A stretch of DNA of 37,285 bases from CAZAPV01 sp964487195. GTDB lineage: Bacteria > Patescibacteriota > Patescibacteriia > SG8-24. The notes under the pieces were generated by a model that ran no database searches, was not told where the DNA came from, and saw only the letters and a program-made list of their open reading frames with translations. Location: assembly GCA_964487195.1 (NCBI GenBank), contig CAZAPV010000002.1, forward strand, positions 1 through 37,285, written 5' to 3'. The stretch's first letter is position 1. Each line of letters begins with the position of its first letter. The translations under genes were made by a program, and so were the position numbers. Below are positions 7,878 through 15,974 of this stretch, in pieces.

Positions 7878-8624
7878 GTGATCACCGGATTGGACGTCGA
7901 ACGCGATTTCGTGACCGCGCTGCAACAGCTCGGCTGCGAAACGGCGTACGATACAGTGAAGGATAAGCACAAGAAGATCGACATCACCCTTCTCAAGGTG
8001 CGCGGACGGAAACTCCGCGAGCCGTCGGAGATCCAGATCACCCGCCGCCGCGACGACTTCAAGAAGATCGACCAGTATCTCAAAAGCGAGACGGCGAAGC
8101 GGCCAACGTCATGGTTCATCGAAATCGGCACGAACGTGAGCGCGGAGGCCGCGGCGATCGCGCTGCTCTCGGCGATGTCGCACGTCTCGAAGAGTCGGAA
8201 GAAAACCAAGGGCGCACGCGCATTGCGCGCGCTCGATGGCGGCAGGTACGAATTTTTCGACCTGCAGGCGCGGTGGGGGAAGCTGCTGCTCATCGAGAAC
8301 GGCGCGCGGCTGCGAGGAAGATTCGAACATATCGCCACCACCGGCGTCGTCATCAGTTCCGGCAAAGAAGTATTCTGGGCATATGACACCGCGATGAACG
8401 ACCGTCTTCGGTCGCGCGTCCGGGATCATCGCGCGGGCGGCGAGAAAGCGGACGGTCTCGAGGTGACGTTCGTCGATGCCAAGCGCGGGAAACCGCACCG
8501 GCTCGCGATCAACATCGAACCGTACGTCGAACCGAACAGAGCCATTCCCGCACCCGAGCCCGCGGCACCGTCCACGGTCCCGACCGGCCTCGAACGGTTC
8601 AAGAGGCGATACGGACGAAAATAA
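7878..8624 (+). CDS. Uncharacterised protein, possibly with a nuclease-like N-terminal domain
   Basis: A 248-residue basic soluble protein. I chose the GTG at 7878 because AAGGAG ends five bases before it and the sequence upstream is promoter. The N-terminal part (about residues 1-90) has GLDVERDFVTALQQLG, then KIDITLLKVRG, then EPSEIQITRRRDDFKKIDQ. The acidic-strand spacing (IDI ... EIQIT) faintly recalls a restriction-endonuclease fold, but I cannot confirm a PD-(D/E)XK site. A middle segment around WGKLLLIENGARLRGRFEHI looks beta-rich. The tail is proline- and alanine-rich and ends in basic ERFKRRYGRK, suggesting nucleic-acid contact. No signal peptide. It has its own promoter and terminator between two paralogous lipoprotein genes. 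Confidence 0.75.
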   Translation: MITGLDVERDFVTALQQLGCETAYDTVKDKHKKIDITLLKVRGRKLREPSEIQITRRRDDFKKIDQYLKSETAKRPTSWFIEIGTNVSAEAAAIALLSAMSHVSKSRKKTKGARALRALDGGRYEFFDLQARWGKLLLIENGARLRGRFEHIATTGVVISSGKEVFWAYDTAMNDRLRSRVRDHRAGGEKADGLEVTFVDAKRGKPHRLAINIEPYVEPNRAIPAPEPAAPSTVPTGLERFKRRYGRK

Positions 8625-8664
8625 CGCAAAACCGGCCCGACGCTTGTCGGACCGGTTTTTACGT
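8622..8664 (+). repeat. Terminator-containing direct repeat, copy 1
   Basis: Begins at the stop codon of the 7878 gene and is nearly identical to 9372-9415 (one A more or less in the A run). The two copies bracket the second lipoprotein gene with its promoter. Confidence 0.85.
8628..8660 (+). terminator. Terminator after the 7878 gene
   Basis: Stem AAACCGG-CCGAC/GTCGG-CCGGTTT with one C/A mismatch, loop GCTT, then a T tract. Confidence 0.88.
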
Positions 8665-8718
8665 AGGTAGGGCAAAAAACTCTGGTGCCTGACACTAAAG
8701 GGTCAGATATACACGCTC

Positions 8719-8747
8719 TTGACATGATGTCCGCTACCTGATGAGAT
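8719..8747 (+). promoter_or_regulatory. Promoter of the second lipoprotein gene
   Basis: TTGACA, 17-base spacer, TGAGAT. The -35 is perfect and the -10 moderate. Confidence 0.6.
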
Positions 8748-8777
8748 GCCGACGGTTCATTCACAAAGGAGGAACCG

Positions 8778-9374
8778 ATGAAAAAGTTCGCAACGCTGCT
8801 TCTCGCCCTGTTCGCGGTCGTCGGATGTACCGGCTCGCTCGAAGACGCTCGGTCCATCCGCCTCAACGCCGAGAGTGCTCAGGCATATCCGCCTGCCCAG
8901 CACCCCGAAGTGTTCACCATGATCGTCGACTTCGGTCAGCCGATCCAGAAGCTCATCGAGGCCGGTCACTACGACGTGGTCGACCTGGAGTCGAGCGGAT
9001 TGTTGGGCAAGGACAGCGGACCCGAAGGGACAATGAAGGTGGATTACGAATTGATCCACTTCGATCGACCCGTGACGACAAGAGTCGCCATAATTACGAT
9101 CGAACAACGAGGGCTTTATGCCGCCGAAACCCGCGAGCTCCTGGCGTTCGGCGCCATAAATCCGGAGTTCCAACGCAACGAGCCGGTCGTCGCTCTCGGC
9201 AATGTCGGGACCGCGCCGGACGGCCACCAGTGCGTGCCGGTGCTCGGAAGTGACGAGGGCAATACCCGGAAAGCGGGCGTCGTGTGGCTCGGTAATGAAG
9301 GCTACGAGAACTATATGTGGCCAACGGGCTCTAACTTTCTCGCCGGGACGCGCAGTGAGATCAAAAAGAACTAA
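8778..9374 (+). CDS. Putative lipoprotein of an uncharacterised family (paralogue 2)
   Basis: A 198-residue protein starting after AAAGGAGGAACCG. The signal MKKFATLLLALFAVVGC has a good lipobox (VVGC, Cys17). The mature part repeats the block order of the 7188 product: FTMIVDFGQPIQKLIEAGHYDVVD, then YELIHFDRPVTTR, then INPEFQRNEPVVALG, a CVPVLGSD segment and a C-terminal WPTGSNFLAG. The aligned HFDRPVTT and EFQRxEPVVALG blocks show common ancestry. No catalytic motif is evident and no function is known to me. It is monocistronic with its own promoter, and its terminator is a near copy of the one before it. Confidence 0.8.
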   Translation: MKKFATLLLALFAVVGCTGSLEDARSIRLNAESAQAYPPAQHPEVFTMIVDFGQPIQKLIEAGHYDVVDLESSGLLGKDSGPEGTMKVDYELIHFDRPVTTRVAIITIEQRGLYAAETRELLAFGAINPEFQRNEPVVALGNVGTAPDGHQCVPVLGSDEGNTRKAGVVWLGNEGYENYMWPTGSNFLAGTRSEIKKN

Positions 9375-9415
9375 AACGCAAACCGGCCCGACGCTTGTCG
9401 GACCGGTTTTTACGT
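9372..9415 (+). repeat. Terminator-containing direct repeat, copy 2
   Basis: Second copy of the element at 8622-8664, again starting at a TAA stop codon. Confidence 0.85.
9380..9411. terminator. Terminator after lipoprotein 2, also facing hppA
   Basis: Same hairpin as at 8628-8660. The right arm is followed by T. The left side is A-rich, so it may also end the convergent hppA transcript, though that direction has a short T tract. Confidence 0.8.
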
Positions 9416-9425
9416 TGCCGGATTT

Positions 9426-11435
9426 TTACACCATCAGCGAGGCGATGAGCAGCGCGACGATGTTGAGGATCTTGATCATCGGGTTGATCGCCGGACCGGC
9501 GGTGTCCTTGTAGGGGTCGCCGACCGTGTCGCCCGTGACCGCGGCCTGGTGCGCGAACGACTTCTTGCCGCCGTAGACGCCGGACTCGATGTATTTCTTG
9601 GCGTTATCCCATGCGCCGCCGCCCGTGGTCATCGAGATCGCCATGAACAGGCCGGTGACGATCGCGCCGACGAGCATCCCGCCGAGCGCTTCGGGTCCGA
9701 GCGTGTTTTTGAGCATGAGGCCGACGACGATCGGCGCGACGACCGGGAGCAGCGCCGGCACCACCATCTCTTTGATCGCCGCCTGCGTCACGATGTCCAC
9801 GCATTTAGCGTAGTCCGGCTTGCCGGTCCCTTCCATGATCCCCGGGATCTCCTTGAATTGCCGGCGCACTTCATCCACGACTTTCATCGCCGCGCGGCCG
9901 ACCGCTTCCATGGCGATCGAAGCGAACAGATATGTGATCAGTCCGCCGAGGAACAGTCCGATCAGCACTTTGGGTTCGGACAGCGAGAACAGGAAGTCTT
10001 TTCCGAGTTTTGCAAGTTCCTGCGTGTATGCGGAGAACAGCACCACCGAGGCGAGGCCGGCCGAGCCGATCGCATAGCCTTTGGTGACCGCTTTCGTGGT
10101 GTTGCCGACCGCGTCGAGCGGGTCGGTGACCGCGCGGACGCTCTCCGGGAGGCCCGCCATTTCAGCGATCCCGCCGGCGTTGTCGGTGATCGGGCCGTAC
10201 GCGTCGATCGCGACGATCATTCCGGTGAGCGACAGCATCGCCATCGAAGCGACGGAGACGCCGTAAATCCCGGCGAGCGAGTACGCGGCGAGGATGCCGG
10301 CGCAGATCGCGAGTACCGGGAGCGCGGTCGAGCGCATGGAGACGGCGAGGCCGGCGATCACGTTCGTGCCGTGGCCGGATTGCGACGCCTCTGCGATCCC
10401 GCGCACCGGTTTGTAGCTGGTGCTCGTGTAATATTCGGTAATGACGACGATCAGCGCGGTCACCGCGATTCCGACGAGCGAGGCGAGGTAGATCCGGTTC
10501 GTGCTGTACACGCCGTTATCGGCCATCAGCCAGTTCGTCACCGGATAGAACAGCACCGCGGCGACGACGCTCGTGGCAGCGAGCCCTTTATAGAGCGCTT
10601 TCATGATGTTTTTGTCCGCGCCGAGCCGAACCGCGAACGTCCCGAGGATCGAAGCGATGATCGAGATGCCGCCGAGCGCGAGCGGGAACAGCACGGCGTT
10701 TTCATTGTCCGTGCCGAACACGAGCGAACCGAGCAGCATCGCCGCGACCGCCGTGACCGCGTACGTCTCGAACAGATCCGCAGCCATGCCGGCGCAGTCG
10801 CCGACGTTGTCGCCGACGTTGTCCGCGATCACGGCCGGGTTCCTCGGATCATCTTCCGGAATGCCGGCCTCCACTTTGCCGACGAGGTCGGCGCCGACGT
10901 CGGCCGCCTTGGTAAAGATGCCGCCACCCAACCGCGCGAACACGGAGATCAGCGAACCGCCGAAGCCGAGTCCGATCAGCGCGTCCACGTTTTTCGTTAC
11001 TGCATAAAAACCGGCGACACCGAGGAGGCCGAGGCCGACGACCATCATGCCGGTGACCGAACCGCCGCGGAACGCCACCGCGAGCGCTTCCGCCATCCCC
11101 GTTTTCGCCGCTTCGGTGGTGCGGACGTTCGCGCGCACCGACACCTGCATCCCGATGTAGCCGGCGAGGCCGGAGAGCGCGGCGCCGATCACGAAGCCGA
11201 TCGCGGTCGTGAAGTTCAGGTAATACCAGAGCAGGACGAACACCACCGCGGCGACGGTCGCGGCAGTTTTGTTCTGTCGACGAAGGTAGGCGGCCGCGCC
11301 TTCCTGGATCGCTTTGGCGATCGCCTGCATTTTTTCGTCGCCCGCGGGTTTGGCGAGCACCCAGCGGATGAGCACGGCGCCGTAGCCGATGGCGCCGAGC
11401 GACGCGAGTAAGGCGATGAGTAACGGGGTAGACAT
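9426..11435 (-). CDS. hppA: Membrane-bound proton-translocating pyrophosphatase, K+-independent type
   Basis: A 669-residue membrane protein with many hydrophobic spans, starting MSTPLLIALLASLGAIGYG at 11435; a much longer in-frame extension upstream is spurious. The substrate site is clear: DVGADLVGKVEAG, then EDDPRNPAVIADNVGDNVGD at about residues 179-213, and a late GDTVGDPYKDTAGPA. It couples hydrolysis of pyrophosphate to ion export across the cytoplasmic membrane. In the diagnostic GNTTxA motif the residue is Lys (about residue 448), the hallmark of K+-independent H+-pumping enzymes rather than the K+-dependent Na+ or H+ types. It is monocistronic with a TTGACA-17-TACCAT promoter. It would let a fermentative cell recover energy from biosynthetic pyrophosphate. 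Confidence 0.96.
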   Translation of the reverse strand: MSTPLLIALLASLGAIGYGAVLIRWVLAKPAGDEKMQAIAKAIQEGAAAYLRRQNKTAATVAAVVFVLLWYYLNFTTAIGFVIGAALSGLAGYIGMQVSVRANVRTTEAAKTGMAEALAVAFRGGSVTGMMVVGLGLLGVAGFYAVTKNVDALIGLGFGGSLISVFARLGGGIFTKAADVGADLVGKVEAGIPEDDPRNPAVIADNVGDNVGDCAGMAADLFETYAVTAVAAMLLGSLVFGTDNENAVLFPLALGGISIIASILGTFAVRLGADKNIMKALYKGLAATSVVAAVLFYPVTNWLMADNGVYSTNRIYLASLVGIAVTALIVVITEYYTSTSYKPVRGIAEASQSGHGTNVIAGLAVSMRSTALPVLAICAGILAAYSLAGIYGVSVASMAMLSLTGMIVAIDAYGPITDNAGGIAEMAGLPESVRAVTDPLDAVGNTTKAVTKGYAIGSAGLASVVLFSAYTQELAKLGKDFLFSLSEPKVLIGLFLGGLITYLFASIAMEAVGRAAMKVVDEVRRQFKEIPGIMEGTGKPDYAKCVDIVTQAAIKEMVVPALLPVVAPIVVGLMLKNTLGPEALGGMLVGAIVTGLFMAISMTTGGGAWDNAKKYIESGVYGGKKSFAHQAAVTGDTVGDPYKDTAGPAINPMIKILNIVALLIASLMV

Positions 11436-11454
11436 AATTTCCGTAAAAATAAAA

Positions 11455-11470
11455 AAGCGGTTTTCCGCTT
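11455..11470 (-). promoter_or_regulatory. Hairpin with U-rich tail at the 5' end of the hppA transcript
   Basis: On minus the sequence AAGCGG-AAAA-CCGCTT is followed by TTTTTATTTTT, terminator-like, yet it lies between the hppA -10 box and the hppA start. It may be a 5' stabiliser or an early attenuator. Confidence 0.45.
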
Positions 11471-11472
11471 CA

Positions 11473-11501
11473 ATGGTAAGGAAAACGATGCCTGGTGTCA
11501 A
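11473..11501 (-). promoter_or_regulatory. Promoter of hppA
   Basis: Read on minus: TTGACA, 17-base spacer, TACCAT. Confidence 0.7.
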
Positions 11502-11526
11502 CAGAGCGACGCAATGAAAATGACCA

Positions 11527-11555
11527 TTGACACCCCCGGGCTGCGGTGGTATCTT
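11527..11555 (+). promoter_or_regulatory. Promoter of the LysM/M23 gene
   Basis: TTGACA, 17-base spacer ending TGG, TATCTT. The start codon lies about 50 bases beyond the expected transcription start, and a small hairpin (TTTTGC/GCAAAA, 11590-11609) sits right before it. Confidence 0.75.
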
Positions 11556-11613
11556 CTCTGCATGCGTTTCGGTCTTTCGGTAGGATAAATTTTGCGAACT
11601 ACAGCAAAAATCC

Positions 11614-13005
11614 ATGCCGCGAACGGTTAAAAAAATCAGCGTCAAACTGCTCGTCTGGGCGTTTAAGGGGTTAATCGGCTTGAAGAAGTGCTTAACCCTT
11701 TTGCTTTTCTTGGTGCGCAAGCCGCTTTTTTGGCTGTATAGAGGCGTTTTGCATCCGCTGCTGACGCTCGGGTACCAACTGTACCGTCTTTTGAAGAAGA
11801 AGCTCGACGCGGTGTACGTGCCGGTCAAAAATAAGGCGGTCGGGCTGCTCGCGAACAAGTACGCGATCCACGTCGTCGTGATCGTGCTGACGTTCCTCGT
11901 CACCGCAACCAATATTTCGGCGAGCGGGGCCGCGCCGCAAGTGAACGACGTCGCGCCGAAGAGCGTGCTCGCCACGATCACCGATCCCTCACAGGATATG
12001 GTGGTGGTCGAAGAGACGCAGGCGACGGGGGGCGCCGTGAACGAGCCGTCCTCGCTCGCCGCGCAGGCGGTGACCGCGCAGGATTCGTCGGGTAGCGACG
12101 ACGGCACCGACGAGGTGTATGACGACTCCGCGGACGCGGCGATGCTCTCGCCGATCGGGAACGCCGTCCGCGTGCAGCCGCAGTCGAACGGGAGCAACGC
12201 CCCGACGACGCGCACGCACGTCGAGCAGTACGTCGTGCAGAACGGCGATACGATCGGGACGATCGCGCAGAAATTCGGACTGAGCGTCGCCACCGTCCTG
12301 AACGCGAACAAACTGACCTCCAGGAGCGTCATCCGTCCGGGCGACAAGTTCCGGATTCTTCCGGTCGACGGGATCATGTACACGACGCATCGCGGCGACA
12401 CGCTGTCGAAGATTGCGAACCTGTATCACACCGACGTCGACAAGATCGTCTCCGCGAACAGCCTCGCGGACAATTCGTCGCTCACGAGCGGGATGGAACT
12501 CGTGCTTCCCGGCGCGAGGCCGCTCCCGCCCCCGCCGCCCGCCGTCCGCCCAGCGCCGGCGAACATCGCGTCGAACCTTCGCGACATCATCAATCCGCAG
12601 CCGCCCGCCGACCGCGTCGGCACGAGTCAGTTCCTCTGGCCCACGGCGGTGCACCGGATCACGCAGTACTTCCACCAATATTTCCACGGCCGCATCCACA
12701 CCGGGGTCGACATCGCCGGTCCGCGCGGCACGTCGATTTACGCGGCCGATGACGGCGTCGTGATCGCGTCGGGCTGGAACACCGGCGGCTACGGCAACAT
12801 GATCATCATTGACCATGGCGGCGGCCTGTACACGCGGTACGGCCACGCGAGCAAACTGCTCGTCACCGCAGGGCAGACCGTGCAGCGTGGCGACGTGATC
12901 GCGCTCATGGGCTCGACCGGCCGCTCCACCGGCCCGCACCTCCACTTCGAGGTGATGACCGGTGAAATCCATCACCGCGTCAACCCGCTCGACTACATCC
13001 GCTGA
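11614..13005 (+). CDS. LysM and M23 peptidoglycan endopeptidase, membrane-anchored
   Basis: A 463-residue envelope protein. A basic, hydrophobic N-terminal region includes a span near residues 88-107 (IHVVVIVLTFLVTATNISAS). An acidic linker follows. Two LysM modules (QYVVQNGDTIGTIAQKFGLS and MYTTHRGDTLSKIANLYHTD) bind peptidoglycan. A proline-rich hinge (RPLPPPPPAVRP) leads to the M23 domain with zinc-site segments GRIHTGVDIAGP, YGHASK and GPHLHFEVM, all intact. It should cut peptide cross-links outside the membrane. It has its own promoter. Its stop abuts the stop of the convergent comM gene with no space (TGATCA). No Shine-Dalgarno is apparent. Confidence 0.93.
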   Translation: MPRTVKKISVKLLVWAFKGLIGLKKCLTLLLFLVRKPLFWLYRGVLHPLLTLGYQLYRLLKKKLDAVYVPVKNKAVGLLANKYAIHVVVIVLTFLVTATNISASGAAPQVNDVAPKSVLATITDPSQDMVVVEETQATGGAVNEPSSLAAQAVTAQDSSGSDDGTDEVYDDSADAAMLSPIGNAVRVQPQSNGSNAPTTRTHVEQYVVQNGDTIGTIAQKFGLSVATVLNANKLTSRSVIRPGDKFRILPVDGIMYTTHRGDTLSKIANLYHTDVDKIVSANSLADNSSLTSGMELVLPGARPLPPPPPAVRPAPANIASNLRDIINPQPPADRVGTSQFLWPTAVHRITQYFHQYFHGRIHTGVDIAGPRGTSIYAADDGVVIASGWNTGGYGNMIIIDHGGGLYTRYGHASKLLVTAGQTVQRGDVIALMGSTGRSTGPHLHFEVMTGEIHHRVNPLDYIR

Positions 13006-14529
13006 TCACGCCGGGCGGCGTTCGCGGAAGTGGAGCGCTTCGGTGAGATGAGTCGTTTCGATCGCGTCCGCGGCGTCGAGATCCGCGATCGTGCGCGCGA
13101 CGCGGATGACGCGCGTGATCGCGCGCGCGGAAAGTTTCAACCGTCCTGCGGCGCCGCGCAGGATTTTTTCGACGTCCGGCGCGAGCGGGCATAGCCGTTT
13201 GAGCAGCGCGTGGCCCATCTCCGCGTTCGTGAGGATGCCGTGCTCCGCGAGCCGCGCGCGCTCGCGGTCGCGCGCCGCCTGCACGCGGGCGCGTATGCGC
13301 GCCGACGGTTCCGCAGGAGCGCCGGCGAAGAACTCATCAACCTTGATTTTCGGAACGTCGAGATATAAGTCGATCCGGTCGAGCAGCGGACCGGAGAGCC
13401 GCTTGGCGTACCGGCTCGCCTGCGCTGCCGAACAGCGGCAGACCGCGTCGGGATCGGTCGCGAATCCGCACGGACACGGATTTTGCGCCGCGACGAGCAT
13501 GAATTTCGCGGGGAACCGGAGACTGCCGTTCGCGCGCGAGATCGTCACGCTCCCGTCCTCGAGCGGCTGGCGCAGATTTTCGAGTACCTGCCGCGGGAAC
13601 TCCGGAAACTCGTCCAGGAACAGCACGCCGCGGTGCGCGAGGCTCACTTCGCCGGGCGCGGGCCAGCTCCCGCCGCCGATCAGCGCGACGCCGGATGCGG
13701 TGTGGTGCGGCGAACGGAACGGCCGTTCGGTGATGACGCGGAGATTCGCGGAGGTGAGTCCGGCGACGCTATAAATTTTCGTCACTTCGAGCGTCTCGTC
13801 TCTCGTCATCGCGGGAAGGATCGTCGGCATCGCGCGGGCGAGCAGCGTTTTTCCGGACCCCGGCGGTCCGGAGAGCAGCACGTTGTGACCGCCGGCCGCG
13901 GCGATTTCGAGCGCGCGTTTCGCCTGGAACTGGCCGGCGATCGATGCGAAGTCGAACTCCGCGCGCGGCGCCGTTGCCTCGGGGAGCGCGGCGGGCGGCA
14001 TCGGCGAGATCGTCGGTTCCTGCGTCAGATGGCGGACGAGCTCGAGCAGATTGCGCACCGGAAAAACGGAAACGCCGGAGGCGAATGACGATTCTCCGGC
14101 GTTGTCGAGCGGCACGTACAATTCGTCGATCTTCTCGCTCGCGGCCATAAGCGCGACCGGGAGCGCGCCCGCGACCGGACGGAGCGTTCCGTCGAGCGCG
14201 AGCTCTCCGAGGAACAGACGCGTCGGTCCGCCGTCCGGACACGGCAGCGCGCCGCACGCGTCGAGGATGGCAATCGCGATCGGCAGATCGTATGCCGGCC
14301 CCGCCTTTTTTATGTCCGCGGGCGCGAGGTTCACCGTGAGCCGCGTGCGCGGAAACGGCAGCCCGCTGTTCTTGAGCGCGGTGCGGACGCGCTCCCGCGA
14401 CTCCTGTACCGCGATGTCCGGAAGCCCGACGATTTTAAACTGCGGCAGCCCCTGCGCGATGTCCGCCTCAACTTCGATCGGCACCGCATCAAGCCCGACC
14501 ACCGCCGCGGAACGTATTTTCGACGCCAT
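13006..14529 (-). CDS. comM: YifB/ComM-family Mg-chelatase-like AAA ATPase
   Basis: A 507-residue protein. I place the start at the ATG at 14529 (MASKIRSAAVVGLDAVPIEV), the family N-terminus, rather than the longer in-frame start at 14613. The N-terminal ChlI-like domain (GLPQFKIVGLPDIAVQESRERVR) is followed by the AAA+ core with Walker A SGPPGSGKTLLARAMP and Walker B GVLFLDEFPEF, then the C-terminal Mg-chelatase-like domain with four cysteines (CPCG and CRC region) and SGPLLDRIDLYLDVP. ComM is a hexameric helicase that promotes branch migration during natural transformation in Proteobacteria; the same role here is inference. Its stop abuts the stop of the M23 gene. Confidence 0.9.
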   Translation of the reverse strand: MASKIRSAAVVGLDAVPIEVEADIAQGLPQFKIVGLPDIAVQESRERVRTALKNSGLPFPRTRLTVNLAPADIKKAGPAYDLPIAIAILDACGALPCPDGGPTRLFLGELALDGTLRPVAGALPVALMAASEKIDELYVPLDNAGESSFASGVSVFPVRNLLELVRHLTQEPTISPMPPAALPEATAPRAEFDFASIAGQFQAKRALEIAAAGGHNVLLSGPPGSGKTLLARAMPTILPAMTRDETLEVTKIYSVAGLTSANLRVITERPFRSPHHTASGVALIGGGSWPAPGEVSLAHRGVLFLDEFPEFPRQVLENLRQPLEDGSVTISRANGSLRFPAKFMLVAAQNPCPCGFATDPDAVCRCSAAQASRYAKRLSGPLLDRIDLYLDVPKIKVDEFFAGAPAEPSARIRARVQAARDRERARLAEHGILTNAEMGHALLKRLCPLAPDVEKILRGAAGRLKLSARAITRVIRVARTIADLDAADAIETTHLTEALHFRERRPA

Positions 14530-14600
14530 ACAAAGAATGGAAAATGAAGTAAGCGCCCGCTTCTTAGCAGCGCGCTGGATTCCGCGCAAGTGCACAAAAG

Positions 14601-14623
14601 AAAAACCACCCAAGATGGGTGGT
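14601..14623 (-). terminator. Terminator of the SPFH gene
   Basis: On minus: ACCACCC-ATCTT-GGGTGGT followed by TTTTC and more T. Confidence 0.88.
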
Positions 14624-14630
14624 GAGTGGG

Positions 14631-15608
14631 TCAGGCGGACCCCTCGACGGACGAGGCGGCGGAATGGCCGTTGCTCGATGCCGGATGGGTGGCCTGGTTT
14701 GCCGACATGACGGCGGTGCTGATCTGCTGCATCAGATCGGTCAGGCCGCCCGGCGAATGCGGCAGGAAGATGGTGTTCGACTTCCCGTTCGCGCCGATCT
14801 CCTTGAGCGTGTCGAGGTACTGGGTCATGAGCACCAGCTTCATGACGTCGTCGGCGCTCGCGCCGTGGACCGCCTTTTGGAACACCTCGACCGACTGCTG
14901 CAGGCCATCGATGATCGCCTTTCGTTGGTTGGCGATACCTTCGCCCTGGAGCTTTTTGCTTTGGGATTCGCCTTCGGCCTTCTTGACCGCGAGGATCCGT
15001 TCGGCCTCGCCGCGTTCGTTCGCGGCGACGCGCTCGCGCTGCGCGGCGTTGATGTCGTTCATCGCCGACTTCACCTTTTCGTCCGGGTCGATCTCGGTGA
15101 CGAGCGTTCCCTGGATGCCGTAGCCGAAGTCGGCCATGGATTGCGTCAGGTTGTCCTTGACGGTGCCGGCGATGGCGTCCTTGTTCTCGAACACGTGATC
15201 GAGATCCATCTTCGGCACCTGCCCGCGAACGATGTCGAGCACGTGCGATTCGATCTGGGCTTGCGGTTTCGAAAGCTTGTAGAACGCCGCCTGAAGCTGG
15301 GCTTCGAGGACGTAGTACTGGACGGCGACGTGCACTTTCACGAAGACATTGTCCTTCGTTTTGGTTTCGACCTCGACCGTCATCTGCTGGACGCGGAGAT
15401 CGAGGATCTGCGCGACGGATTCGATGAACGGCTTTTTCCAGTTCAACCCGGTCGAAGCGACGCGGACGAACTTGCCGAACCGTTCGATCGCCGCGGCGGT
15501 TTGCTGCTGTACCGTGAAGAACGAACCGAACACGGCGATGATGGCGACGATCCCAACGATGGCGAGCACTCCGTACATCGCTATCGTTCCAATCGAAATT
15601 TGGTCCAT
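14631..15608 (-). CDS. SPFH/band-7 (stomatin-like) membrane protein
   Basis: A 325-residue protein with one N-terminal membrane span (about residues 8-30, IGTIAMYGVLAIVGIVAIIA). The SPFH domain follows (VQQQTAAAIERFGKFVRV, GLNWKKPFIESVAQILDLR, TKDNVFVKVHVAVQYYV). A charged, alanine- and glutamate-rich coiled coil (RERVAANERGEAERILAVKK, EGESQSKKLQGEG) and an S/A/H-rich tail complete it. The family forms membrane microdomain rings and often partners with proteases such as FtsH (encoded at 34029) or NfeD; no NfeD gene is adjacent. The start is preceded by AAGAGGTAG. It is monocistronic. Confidence 0.92.
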   Translation of the reverse strand: MDQISIGTIAMYGVLAIVGIVAIIAVFGSFFTVQQQTAAAIERFGKFVRVASTGLNWKKPFIESVAQILDLRVQQMTVEVETKTKDNVFVKVHVAVQYYVLEAQLQAAFYKLSKPQAQIESHVLDIVRGQVPKMDLDHVFENKDAIAGTVKDNLTQSMADFGYGIQGTLVTEIDPDEKVKSAMNDINAAQRERVAANERGEAERILAVKKAEGESQSKKLQGEGIANQRKAIIDGLQQSVEVFQKAVHGASADDVMKLVLMTQYLDTLKEIGANGKSNTIFLPHSPGGLTDLMQQISTAVMSANQATHPASSNGHSAASSVEGSA

Positions 15609-15683
15609 GGGCTACCTCTTTTGTTGAAATGACCTCACCGCGCTTCCCACGGCCGGAACCGGGCGACCTCGCCTGGCGACGCC

Positions 15684-15712
15684 AGCGTATTCCAGAAGAA
15701 AGAAAATGTCAA
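15684..15712 (-). promoter_or_regulatory. Promoter of the SPFH gene
   Basis: Read on minus: TTGACA, 17-base spacer, TACGCT. Confidence 0.7.
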
Positions 15713-15714
15713 GA

Positions 15715-15743
15715 TTGACCGCACCGCGCCGGTTTGGTACGGT
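15715..15743 (+). promoter_or_regulatory. Promoter of the zinc-finger microprotein pair
   Basis: TTGACC, 17-base spacer ending TTTGG (extended -10 like), TACGGT. It lies back to back with the SPFH promoter, two bases apart. Confidence 0.65.
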
Positions 15744-15776
15744 CAGAAAAACCCGTTCATTGAAAGGAGCGCGGAA

Positions 15777-15974
15777 ATGAAAAATGACGGTTTTGGTGAC
15801 GAGTGCGCCTGCGCCTGTCATCACAGTCTCGGGCACATGGCGCATGTCGGACCGTGTTGCTCGGTGTGCCCGCATTGCCGGAAGCGTATCGCGTTGCTCG
15901 CGGCGGAACGACACGCCAAGACGTGCCCTGCCAAGCCAAAGCTTGTGGAGGGAGACGACCATGATGATGGATAG
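15777..15974 (+). CDS. Zinc-finger microprotein 1 (C-X2-C-X11-H-X3-C)
   Basis: A 65-residue protein starting after AAAGGAG. It is rich in Cys and His (DECACACHHSLGH, CCSVCPHC). The clearest motif is CPHC, 11 residues, then HAKTC, a classic small C2HC zinc-binding pattern. The tail is acidic (EGDDHDDG). A second gene with the same motif starts inside its 3' end (14-base overlap), and both share one promoter and terminator. I do not recognise a named family. A zinc-dependent nucleic-acid or protein contact is plausible, but nothing in the sequence proves a role. Confidence 0.7.
   Translation: MKNDGFGDECACACHHSLGHMAHVGPCCSVCPHCRKRIALLAAERHAKTCPAKPKLVEGDDHDDG

Noticed and set aside
9549..11411. 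620-codon plus-strand frame opposite hppA
   Set aside because: Composition is dominated by Arg, Asp, His and Glu, an antisense shadow of the pyrophosphatase.
12404..12763. Arg/Ser/Pro-rich frame inside the M23 gene
   Set aside because: Out-of-frame shadow of the LysM/M23 coding sequence.
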